This document shows positions 8,799 through 15,733 of a stretch of 29,108 bases of DNA, in pieces. The position numbers were made by a program, and so were the translations under genes. The notes below the pieces were generated by a model. The model did no database searches. It was not told the origin of the DNA and saw nothing but the letters and a program-made list of their open reading frames with translations. Numbering within the stretch: position 1 is the first letter of the stretch; the number at the start of each line of letters is the position of its first letter. Source of the DNA: JBBIGV01 sp037447335 (GTDB lineage: Bacteria > Bacteroidota > Ignavibacteria > Ignavibacteriales > Ignavibacteriaceae); contig JBBIGV010000042.1 in the NCBI GenBank assembly GCA_037447335.1, forward strand, positions 1 to 29,108, in the 5' to 3' direction.

Positions 8799-11057
8799 TT
8801 AATTAGTCCGTCGTGCAATCAAATTCAGTGCACTGCCGGCTTTGAACCATTCAATCTGGGTTTTATTCATAGTATGATTGAGCAATATTTTATCTTCTTT
8901 ACCATCGCTGCGTTTAACGATCATTGTAACCGGCTTTTCGGGTTCTAGTTCTGTAGTTTTGATAGTAACGATATCATCTTCAAGAATTTTTTCATAATCA
9001 GCGGTATCTGCAAAAGTCAGCGGAAGCATTCCCTGTTTTTTCAGGTTTGTTTCGTGAATTCGTGCGAAACTTTTTACAATGATTGCCCTGCCGCCAAGGA
9101 AACGCGGTTCCATTGCAGCGTGTTCGCGGCTCGAGCCTTCACCATAATTCTCATCACCTACAACTACCCAGTTTGTCCCTTTAGCTTTGTACTCGCGTGC
9201 CACATCCGGAACTGGTTTGGTTTCACCGGTAAAAATATTTTTTGTTCTTCCGGTTTCGCCTGAAAAATAATTCAATGCACCTATAAACATATTGTTAGAT
9301 ATATTATCAAGATGCCCTCTGAACCTGAGCCAGGGTCCTGCCATCGAGATATGATCTGTAGTACACTTCCCTTTAACTTTAAGCAAAACCGGCATACCAG
9401 TCAGGTCTTTTCCATCCCATGGTTCGAATGGTTTAAGAAGCTGTAATCTTTCACTATCTTCCCTCACAATAATTTCAACGTCTGAACCGTCTTTTGCAGG
9501 AGGGACAAAACCGCCGGATCCTTCATCAAAACCTTTCAGCGGGAGTTCTGCACCCGATGGCGGGTTCAGCTTTATTTTTTCACCCTGCTCATTCACTAAT
9601 TCATCCGTAACCGGATTGAATGACAGACTTCCGGCAATTGCCAATGCCGTAGTAATTTCGGGACTGGCTACAAACGCAAGAGTTTCCGGGTTCCCATCAT
9701 TTCTTTTTGCAAAATTTCTGTTGAAAGAAGTTACAATTGTATTCCGCTCACCGGTTTTTATATCCATCCTTTTCCACATACCAATGCAAGGACCGCATGC
9801 ATTGGCAAGAATCAGCCCGCCAATATCTGTTAGCGCCTTAAGTTGTCCATCCCGTTCAATCGTTGCTCTTACCTGTTCAGATCCCGGTGTAATTGTGAAT
9901 TGTGATTTTGCTTTTAATCCTTTCTCCTTTGCTTTACGCGCAATACTTGCTGCACGGTCTATATCTTCATAACTCGAGTTTGTACAGCTTCCGATTAATG
10001 CAACACTTATGTTATCGGGATAGTTATTTTCTTTTACAGCTTCTTTCATTTTAGATATAGGCCAGGCTTTATCAGGGGTAAACGGTCCGTTAAGATGAGG
10101 TTCAAGTTCACTAAGATTTATTTCAATAACCTGGTCAAAATATTTTTCGGGATTATTCAGAACCTCTTCATCAGCCTTCAATGTGTCTGAAAGATTTTCA
10201 GCCAAAGCAGCCACATCTGCCCGCCTGGTTATTCTGAGATATGAAGCCATTTTTTCATCGAAGGGAAACACTGAGGTTGTTGCACCAATTTCAGCGCCCA
10301 TATTACAAATTGTTCCTTTCCCTGTACAAGAAATCGAGTTGGCTCCTTCACCAAAATATTCAACAATAGCGCCCGTTCCACCTTTAACAGTAAGAATACC
10401 GGCAAGCTTTAAGATAACATCTTTCGCTGAAGTCCACCCATTCATCTTACCAGTAAGTTTAACACCGATAAGTTTAGGCCATTTCAACTCCCATGGCATC
10501 CCTGCCATAACATCAACGGCATCTGCACCGCCAACACCGATGGCGATCATTCCGAGTCCGCCGGCGTTTGGAGTATGTGAATCTGTTCCAATCATCATCC
10601 CGCCGGGAAAAGCATAATTTTCAATAACTACCTGGTGAATAATACCAGCACCGGGTTTCCAGAAACCTATTCCATATTTGCGGGAAATGCTCTCAAGGAA
10701 TTCAAAAACTTCTTTGTTTTCTTCATTTGCCCTGAGCAGGTCATCTTTTGCTCCAACCTGTGCTTGAATGAGGTGGTCGCAATGCACGGTTGAGGGCACC
10801 GCAGTTGTTTTTCTGCCGGCAGACATAAATTGTAATAAAGCCATTTGCGCAGTTGCATCCTGCATTGCAACCCTGTCCGGGGCAAGGTCAGCATAATCTT
10901 TTCCACGTTTTATCTCTGCAGAAGGGCTTTCCCAAAGATGTGTGTACAGGACTTTTTCTGCATAAGTCATTGGTCGGTTCAGGATTTTCTGTGCTTCTGC
11001 AAGCTTTTTTCGGAAGTTTAAATAAAGATTTTCAATCATCTCAATATTTGCTGTCAT
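8799..11057 (-). CDS. acn: Aconitate hydratase, mitochondrial type
   Basis: 752 aa. It interconverts citrate and isocitrate in the TCA cycle using a [4Fe-4S] cluster. The three cluster ligands are visible as Cys358 (GSCTNSSYED) and Cys421 and Cys424 (NACGPCIGMW); the numbering matches mature mitochondrial aconitase closely. Other motifs are IGTDSHTPNAGGLGM, the swivel-domain sequence GEGSSREHAAMEPRFLGG and KSFARIHETNLKKQGMLPL. This mitochondrial-like class is common in the Bacteroidetes/Chlorobi group and differs from AcnA/IRP and AcnB. AAGGA lies about 8 bases upstream of the ATG. It is divergent from the sigma-54 regulator gene and appears to be a single-gene unit. A 15-bp palindrome at 11092-11106 lies 35 bp upstream of the start and could be an operator. 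Confidence 0.96.
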   Translation of the reverse strand: MTANIEMIENLYLNFRKKLAEAQKILNRPMTYAEKVLYTHLWESPSAEIKRGKDYADLAPDRVAMQDATAQMALLQFMSAGRKTTAVPSTVHCDHLIQAQVGAKDDLLRANEENKEVFEFLESISRKYGIGFWKPGAGIIHQVVIENYAFPGGMMIGTDSHTPNAGGLGMIAIGVGGADAVDVMAGMPWELKWPKLIGVKLTGKMNGWTSAKDVILKLAGILTVKGGTGAIVEYFGEGANSISCTGKGTICNMGAEIGATTSVFPFDEKMASYLRITRRADVAALAENLSDTLKADEEVLNNPEKYFDQVIEINLSELEPHLNGPFTPDKAWPISKMKEAVKENNYPDNISVALIGSCTNSSYEDIDRAASIARKAKEKGLKAKSQFTITPGSEQVRATIERDGQLKALTDIGGLILANACGPCIGMWKRMDIKTGERNTIVTSFNRNFAKRNDGNPETLAFVASPEITTALAIAGSLSFNPVTDELVNEQGEKIKLNPPSGAELPLKGFDEGSGGFVPPAKDGSDVEIIVREDSERLQLLKPFEPWDGKDLTGMPVLLKVKGKCTTDHISMAGPWLRFRGHLDNISNNMFIGALNYFSGETGRTKNIFTGETKPVPDVAREYKAKGTNWVVVGDENYGEGSSREHAAMEPRFLGGRAIIVKSFARIHETNLKKQGMLPLTFADTADYEKILEDDIVTIKTTELEPEKPVTMIVKRSDGKEDKILLNHTMNKTQIEWFKAGSALNLIARRTN

Positions 11058-11091
11058 TAAAGATTCCTTCTCAGAATTAAATAGCTAATAA

Positions 11092-11106
11092 TTTGTTTTA
11101 AACAAA
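11092..11106. promoter_or_regulatory. 15-bp palindrome upstream of aconitase, possible operator
   Basis: TTTGTTT-T-AAACAAA is a perfect palindrome centred on 11099, in the divergent spacer between aconitase and the regulator gene. Its position, 35 bp before the aconitase ATG, suits an operator. AT-rich palindromes also arise by chance, so this is weak. Confidence 0.25.
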
Positions 11107-11255
11107 AATAACTAAAAACCTGAAAAATTGCTCATTACAAGTAAATTTAGTCCATATCTGCCTGCTTCGTGCAGTTATTTATACTGCAGGTTTAAACATG
11201 GCAAAGTATTTGAAAAGAAAACACCAAAAATTTTTTAACAAATAGTCTGTTGTAT

Positions 11256-12632
11256 ATGAAAAGCTCTACCATTCTGGTTGTGGATGATGAAATAACTTAC
11301 CTGAAGCTGCTTGAAAGCTTATTGTTTCAGGAAGGTTATACAAATATCATTACGGAAGGAAATCCGCTTAATGTATTTCCAATCCTTGAAAAGTATGAAG
11401 TAGACCTGATAATACTTGATATTTATATGCCTCATTTAGACGGGCTTTTACTTCTTGAAAAACTTGCTGATTCCTATCCTACTGTTCCTGTTATCATGGT
11501 TACAGCAGTTGATGAAATTGATATAGCATTGAAAGCAATAAAAATCGGTGCGTACGAATTCATCACGAAGCCGCCTGAAATAGACAGGCTTCTTCTCACA
11601 ATTACCCGCGCACTCGAAGCAAAATTAATTACAAAGGAACGCGATACATTAAGAGAAATCTCTGCCGGAGATAAAAAGAAAATTGAATTCAAAGATATTG
11701 TTACAGAATCACCGTTAATGCACAAAGTTTTTGAGCTGGTAGAAATATTTGCACCCACAAATGAAACAGTATTGATCGTGGGAGAAACCGGAACCGGTAA
11801 AGATCTTATTGCAAAAAAAATTCATGATATTTCGCCAAGAAAGTATCAACCTTTTGTTTCAGTTAACCTTGCCTCAATCTCTTCTTCTCTGTTTGAAAGT
11901 GAGCTGTTTGGCTATGAAAAAGGCGCTTTTACAGGGGCTTCAACTGAAAAGATAGGATACTTTGAGGCAGCCAATGGCGGGACCATCTACCTTGATGAAA
12001 TAGGAGAGTTGAATAAAGATTTGCAGGGAAAACTACTGAGGGTTATTCAATATAATGAAATTTACAGGTTAGGAAATTCCAAGCCGGTTAAACTTGATAT
12101 AAGAATAATCGCTGCTACTAACAAAGAACTCTTTGAAAGCGTTAAAAAACATGAATTCCGTGCTGACCTCTTCTACAGGTTGAACAGAGGTTTTATAAAA
12201 CTTCCGTCGCTTCGTATGCGCGGTAACGACATCAGACTTCTTGCAGATTATTTTATGAAAATCGGTTGTAAAATTTATAAAAAAAACATCGCCGGGTTTA
12301 CAAATGAGATTGAGGAGGCGCTTCTGCGATATCATTTCCCGGGAAATGTTCGTGAACTTGAGAACATAGTGCTTAATGCTGTGGCAAAATGTAAGAATGG
12401 TGATAATATTGACAGCATCGAATTACCACAGAATTATGTTTTAGAAAAAACACCGTCTTCAGATTTAACAATCGGGGATATCTTTCCACTTGAAGAAGCA
12501 ATTAATAATCATATTCGGAGTGTCTTACAAAGAACAGACGGAAATACAACCAAAGCAGCCGCTTTATTAGGAATTAGTGAACGAACCCTTCAGAGGAAGT
12601 TGAAGAAGATTAAAGGTGATACAATCCGGTAA
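11256..12632 (+). CDS. Sigma-54-dependent response regulator (NtrC family)
   Basis: 458 aa from the ATG at 11256 (an in-frame TTG at 11250 would add two residues). Domains in order, in the longer numbering: a receiver domain at about 7-120 with acidic pair Asp12-Asp13, phospho-acceptor Asp57 (LIILDIYMPHLDG) and Lys in EFITKPP; an AAA+ domain at about 150-385 with Walker A GETGTGKD (178-185), the sigma-54 contact loop GAFTGA (225-230), Walker B IYLDEIGEL and the FRADLFYRLN arginine region; and a Fis-type helix-turn-helix at the C-terminus (NTTKAAALLGISERTLQRKL). It should bind DNA upstream of sigma-54 promoters and drive open-complex formation when phosphorylated. No sensor kinase is in the window. 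The pilin-like genes immediately downstream have a sigma-54 promoter, making them the obvious candidate target. Confidence 0.93.
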   Translation: MKSSTILVVDDEITYLKLLESLLFQEGYTNIITEGNPLNVFPILEKYEVDLIILDIYMPHLDGLLLLEKLADSYPTVPVIMVTAVDEIDIALKAIKIGAYEFITKPPEIDRLLLTITRALEAKLITKERDTLREISAGDKKKIEFKDIVTESPLMHKVFELVEIFAPTNETVLIVGETGTGKDLIAKKIHDISPRKYQPFVSVNLASISSSLFESELFGYEKGAFTGASTEKIGYFEAANGGTIYLDEIGELNKDLQGKLLRVIQYNEIYRLGNSKPVKLDIRIIAATNKELFESVKKHEFRADLFYRLNRGFIKLPSLRMRGNDIRLLADYFMKIGCKIYKKNIAGFTNEIEEALLRYHFPGNVRELENIVLNAVAKCKNGDNIDSIELPQNYVLEKTPSSDLTIGDIFPLEEAINNHIRSVLQRTDGNTTKAAALLGISERTLQRKLKKIKGDTIR

Positions 12633-12643
12633 AATTTACACCT

Positions 12644-12665
12644 TTGACGGCAGTTTTGACGTCAA
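12644..12665. promoter_or_regulatory. TTGACG-N10-CGTCAA dyad, candidate enhancer site for the sigma-54 regulator
   Basis: TTGACG at 12644-12649 and CGTCAA at 12660-12665 form a perfect dyad with 10 bases between. The right arm also belongs to an overlapping perfect palindrome, TTGACGTCAA, at 12656-12665. The dyad centre is about 110 bp upstream of the start site predicted from the sigma-54 element at 12744-12759. That spacing is typical for enhancer sites bound by NtrC-like regulators. The assignment to the adjacent regulator is inference. Confidence 0.45.
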
Positions 12666-12743
12666 TTATGTCTTGTTCCCGAAATCCCATAAATCCCCCC
12701 TGAGTTTTCTTTGCATATGTAAAGAATAGAATTCCTTTAAAAA

Positions 12744-12759
12744 GGGTACTATAATTGCA
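12744..12759 (+). promoter_or_regulatory. Sigma-54 (-24/-12) promoter for the pilin-like operon
   Basis: GGGTACTATAATTGCA matches the sigma-54 pattern TGGCAC-N5-TTGCA at most positions. The invariant GG (12745-12746) and GC (12757-12758) are exactly 10 bases apart and the -12 box TTGCA is perfect. Transcription would start near 12770, about 20 bases before the ATG at 12790. A sigma-54 regulator gene ends about 110 bp upstream. Confidence 0.6.
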
Positions 12760-12789
12760 TTAATATCTCACCAAAATAAATTATTAATA

Positions 12790-13275
12790 ATGAGCAATAT
12801 ACAATCTATTCTTGCGTTGGGCGGAATTCTTCTGCTTGCTTCTATTTCATTAAGGTTTAACACCACTTTGATGGAAACATCGTCTGTCGAGGTAGAGAAT
12901 AAAGTATTCCTGACAGCCTTTTCACTCGCGGACGATATGATAGAAGAGATAAAACAAAAAAGTTTTGACCAGGCAACAATACAATTTCCTATTACAAATG
13001 CTTCCGGTCTTACTCCCGTCAATAATCTTGGTCCCGACGCAGGTGAGGTTTATCCGAACTTTAACGATATTGACGATTATAACGGCTACAGCAAAATTAT
13101 TAGCGCACCACACGCAGAAGATTATCATATAAAGTGCATGGTTGTTTACGTTCAGGAGAGTAATCCAAATATAGTTAGCAGCACTCAAACGTTTTACAAA
13201 AGAGTTACTGTAAAAGTTACAAGCCCTTTTTTAAGAGATAAAGTTGAAGTTTCATTCATATTCACATTAAAGTAA
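12790..13275 (+). CDS. Minor pilin-like protein (PilV/GspI-like)
   Basis: 161 aa with one hydrophobic helix near the N-terminus (residues about 6-22, SILALGGILLLASISLRF) and a soluble remainder. ENKVFLTAFSLADDMIEEIK resembles the region after the helix in PilV/GspI minor pilins. No classical prepilin cleavage motif (basic leader, Gly, then Phe-Thr-x-x-Glu) is present, so processing is uncertain. It is first of three genes and overlaps the next by 1 base (TAATG, stop/start). The predicted sigma-54 start site leaves a leader of only about 20 bases with no ribosome site. The minor pilin call rests on gene order and topology as much as on sequence. Confidence 0.55.
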   Translation: MSNIQSILALGGILLLASISLRFNTTLMETSSVEVENKVFLTAFSLADDMIEEIKQKSFDQATIQFPITNASGLTPVNNLGPDAGEVYPNFNDIDDYNGYSKIISAPHAEDYHIKCMVVYVQESNPNIVSSTQTFYKRVTVKVTSPFLRDKVEVSFIFTLK

Positions 13276-13823
13276 TGAGTACAATCTTTGACATAATCGG
13301 TTCAACTCTGATAGCAGGAGTGTTTCTTCTTCTGATGATAAACCTGAGTACTTATTCAACTCAGTCAAAGGCAGCATCGGATTCAGAATTGATTTTAATA
13401 AACAACGCAAAAACACTTGCCGATATATTAAACAGTGATCTTCGTAAAGTTGGATTTAAATATACCGGGACTTCAATCTTAACTGCCGAACCAAAAAAAT
13501 TCTCCTTCTTTTCGGACATTGATAATAATGGTTCAACAGATGCTGTTACATATACGTTAAGCGATTCATTAAAAGCAGATGGCACGCCAAATCCCAGAGA
13601 TAAAATTCTCTACAGGATAGTAAATGGCGATACATCAAAAGGTCCTTCATTAGGTCTGGTAGATCTGAAATTTTCATATCTGAATCAATTAGGTCAAACG
13701 ACAAACACAATAAGTGAAATAACTTACATTAAAACAGAGTTATGGGTCGAGACTACAGAAACAGTCGATGGCACATATCCGTTTACTTATTGGGAAATGA
13801 CAATAAATCCAAGGAATTTATAA
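13275..13823 (+). CDS. Minor pilin-like protein (PilW-like)
   Basis: 182 aa. An N-terminal hydrophobic helix (about residues 7-24, IIGSTLIAGVFLLLMINL) is followed by a PilW-like soluble domain: early segment SDLRKVGF, then FFSDIDNNGSTDAVTYTLS, ILYRIVNG and LVDLKFSYLNQLGQ, close to the pattern of PilW/GspJ minor pilins, where a fluctuating N-terminal half leads to a LYR and F-x-Y-L-x-x-x-G stretch. There is no classical prepilin peptidase site. The ATG shares its first base with the stop of the preceding gene, and the next gene starts 1 base after this one ends, so all three should be translated from one message. Confidence 0.6.
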   Translation: MSTIFDIIGSTLIAGVFLLLMINLSTYSTQSKAASDSELILINNAKTLADILNSDLRKVGFKYTGTSILTAEPKKFSFFSDIDNNGSTDAVTYTLSDSLKADGTPNPRDKILYRIVNGDTSKGPSLGLVDLKFSYLNQLGQTTNTISEITYIKTELWVETTETVDGTYPFTYWEMTINPRNL

Positions 13824-13824
13824 T

Positions 13825-14832
13825 ATGGGAAAAGCAGTACTGATTTTGGCATTGGGCATTTCGGCTATAATAGGTGTGCTCATCATAAACCTTAACGCAA
13901 ACGCAACAAGTGGTGTTGAAACTACAGTAGATATGTTCAAATCTACAAAGGCACGTTTGATTGCTAACTCTGGTATTGAAGTTTACCTCGAAAAACTCCG
14001 CAGAAACAAAACTTTGAGCGGAAAATTTCCGGGCAATTCACTCTTTGAGGGATCTTTTGATATCGCAATTTCCGGACCCGACAGTCAAATGGTAATTCAA
14101 TCGCAGGGTAATTATTACGGAACCAGGCACAAAAGTATTGTAACCGCCCGAAGAGCCGGAGTAATAATTCCGCCGGTAAATTCGGCACTATATCTGTCTG
14201 CACAAAACCTGAAAGTTAAATTGCAGGGAAATATAGAAATTGATGGCAACGATACAAATATGAATGGAACCCCCGGACCAAATCCATCGCTTCCCGGTAT
14301 TGCTGTAGACACGCCTGGTGACAGCGCATATGTTGTAAAAGAACTTAAACCAAAAGTTTCCAAAGATATAAAAGGGTATGGCGGTCCTCCAAGCGTGCAT
14401 ACAGTGAATGACTCAACTGACTGGCATGCACTCTCAGAGCATTACATTTTTGCCGCTGATCTTTCACTGACAACAGGAACTTACTCAACGGGTACATTCG
14501 GAACAGTATCCCAACCAAAAATTACTTATGTAACCGGTAATGTGCACTTCTCGGGAAATGCTTCGGGCTCGGGTATAATGGTTGTAAACGGCAATCTTAC
14601 CATGAGCGGCAACTTCAGATTCAACGGGATATTAATTGTATATGGTAACTCTACAATTGATGTAAAGGTTGTAGGTAATGGTGGTATTTACGGAGCAACT
14701 ATCCTGGTTGGTCAGTCAGTAGATATACAGTCAACCGGTAATGCTTCGTTTTTTTACAGCAGCCAGGCAATAAAGAATGCTCAAACAAATCTTAAATCTT
14801 CACGGTTTGAAATTTTGAGCTGGTGGGAGTAA
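13825..14832 (+). CDS. PilX-like minor pilin with Gly/Asn-rich beta region
   Basis: 335 aa. The N-terminal helix (about residues 4-24) is followed by KARLIANSGIEVYLEKLRRN, like the PilX/GspK region after the helix (several Ala/Ser residues then a Gly-hydrophobic pair). The second half, from about residue 225, has repeating short strands (ITYVTGNVHFSGNASGSGIM, VVNGNLTMSGNFRFNGIL, NGGIYGATILVGQSVDIQSTG), like bactofilin-like or PilX-associated beta-helix domains. It is the last of the three-gene set. PilX-type proteins with a large C-terminal domain are usually tip or adhesion components of type IV pili or related filaments; that role here is an inference. Confidence 0.55.
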   Translation: MGKAVLILALGISAIIGVLIINLNANATSGVETTVDMFKSTKARLIANSGIEVYLEKLRRNKTLSGKFPGNSLFEGSFDIAISGPDSQMVIQSQGNYYGTRHKSIVTARRAGVIIPPVNSALYLSAQNLKVKLQGNIEIDGNDTNMNGTPGPNPSLPGIAVDTPGDSAYVVKELKPKVSKDIKGYGGPPSVHTVNDSTDWHALSEHYIFAADLSLTTGTYSTGTFGTVSQPKITYVTGNVHFSGNASGSGIMVVNGNLTMSGNFRFNGILIVYGNSTIDVKVVGNGGIYGATILVGQSVDIQSTGNASFFYSSQAIKNAQTNLKSSRFEILSWWE

Positions 14833-14863
14833 TAAGAAACATAAAAAACCCATGGAATTATAA

Positions 14864-14992
14864 ATGAAATACATAGATGCTAAAGGCGAGATATGGACTA
14901 TTGATAAGGGCGATTGGCTCTCCGGATGCGGTGTTGAACATTATCAGAAAATTAAATGTAACCGGAACCGGATTGTTAAACCAGTGGCTTAG
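14864..14992 (+). CDS. Possible 42-residue protein after the pilin-like genes
   Basis: A small frame starts at ATG 14864, 31 bases after the PilX-like gene, and ends with TAG at 14990-14992. It encodes MKYIDAKGEIWTIDKGDWLS and then a Cys-containing stretch (GCGVEHYQKIKCNRN). I do not recognise it. The composition is protein-like, but there is no good ribosome site and it could be a remnant. It might be the last gene of the sigma-54 operon. Confidence 0.25.
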   Translation: MKYIDAKGEIWTIDKGDWLSGCGVEHYQKIKCNRNRIVKPVA

Positions 14993-15046
14993 GGCTTTTG
15001 CTTTTTCTGGCTTTAAGCCTGATTTTTATTTTTTAACACATTAATT

Positions 15047-15109
15047 CTTTCGGGTTCTTAAGTAGAAAATTATTTCCCTTTCATTCATACTTCGTTTTAA
15101 GAACCGAAG
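15047..15109. repeat. Inverted repeat in the convergent spacer
   Basis: The arm at 15047-15061 (CTTTCGGGTTCTTAA) is matched by the complement of 15097-15109, with two bases missing from the second arm. The unit lies between the convergent pilin-like operon and the lipoprotein gene. It could fold in RNA from either side and help stop transcription, but the loop of about 35 bases and lack of a T-run make that weak. Confidence 0.3.
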
Positions 15110-15146
15110 GAAACATAAATTCAGATGTAGTTTTCTGCCATCAGAT

Positions 15147-15632
15147 TTATGGTCTCATATTGTCCGATATTAAATTTTTCAATTCGTTTATGTATTTAAA
15201 CCCTCCCGAAGCTGTTAGCGGACCTGATGAATAGTCATCTTCTCCAATTAATATTGTAACTGAATCAATCATCTCACTTCCGGCATAATCACCACTAAGT
15301 GGTATAAGAATTTTGTTAAGTGTAACATCTCCGAGAAATCCGGTTTTAAGAGTTACAATTTCAGGAAACAGAATTTCCAGGCACATTTCACTTTGTTTCA
15401 ACTCTTCAATGGTTTCGATATCAAGGTAAACGCGCAGCATATCATCGGTAAGCATTAGCAGTTTATTCAGAATTTCATTAAGCTGTTGTTCGTCCGATGC
15501 AGCAAATTTCAATTCAGTAGTGTTACCGTTTTCATAATAAAGAATTTTCATTTCATTATTGCCTTGTTTACAGGAAAATGCTGAACATAGATATATTAAT
15601 ATAACAGAACTGAGCACTGATAACCTGAACAT
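15147..15632 (-). CDS. Hypothetical lipoprotein
   Basis: 161 aa and not recognised. The N-terminus MFRLSVLSSVILIYLCSAFS followed by Cys21 looks like a lipoprotein signal peptide (SAFSC, a loose lipobox). The mature part begins with KQGNNEMKILYYENGNTTEL, is mixed alpha/beta in appearance, and has two acidic segments; no catalytic motif is visible. AAAGGGA lies about 11 bases upstream of the ATG. It lies 101 bp downstream of the caspase-like lipoprotein gene on the same strand, separated by a hairpin that probably stops that transcript. Confidence 0.6.
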   Translation of the reverse strand: MFRLSVLSSVILIYLCSAFSCKQGNNEMKILYYENGNTTELKFAASDEQQLNEILNKLLMLTDDMLRVYLDIETIEELKQSEMCLEILFPEIVTLKTGFLGDVTLNKILIPLSGDYAGSEMIDSVTILIGEDDYSSGPLTASGGFKYINELKNLISDNMRP

Positions 15633-15668
15633 AATTATTAATCCCTTTGTTATAGGTTTCTGAACAAA

Positions 15669-15695
15669 GCAGGACAGACTATCAGCCTGCCCTGC
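15669..15695 (-). terminator. Hairpin after the caspase-like gene
   Basis: On the minus strand an 11-bp stem (GCAGGGCAGGC pairing with GTCTGTCCTGC through two G-U pairs) with a 5-base loop is followed by TTTGTT. It lies 39 bp after the stop of the gene at 15734-17809. The T-run is short, so termination may be partial. Confidence 0.5.
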
Positions 15696-15733
15696 AAAAA
15701 TAAATATACCAGAGTCTGTGTCATCCCAATCGG

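Noticed and set aside
10183..10617. Plus-strand open frame of 144 codons inside aconitase
   Set aside because: Runs against a well conserved gene, has no ribosome site and no recognisable domains; it is an antisense shadow.
11199..11213. Sigma-54-like site TGGCAAAGTATTTGA before the regulator gene
   Set aside because: The -24 half is good but the invariant GC at -12 is GA, so self-control through sigma-54 is not supported.
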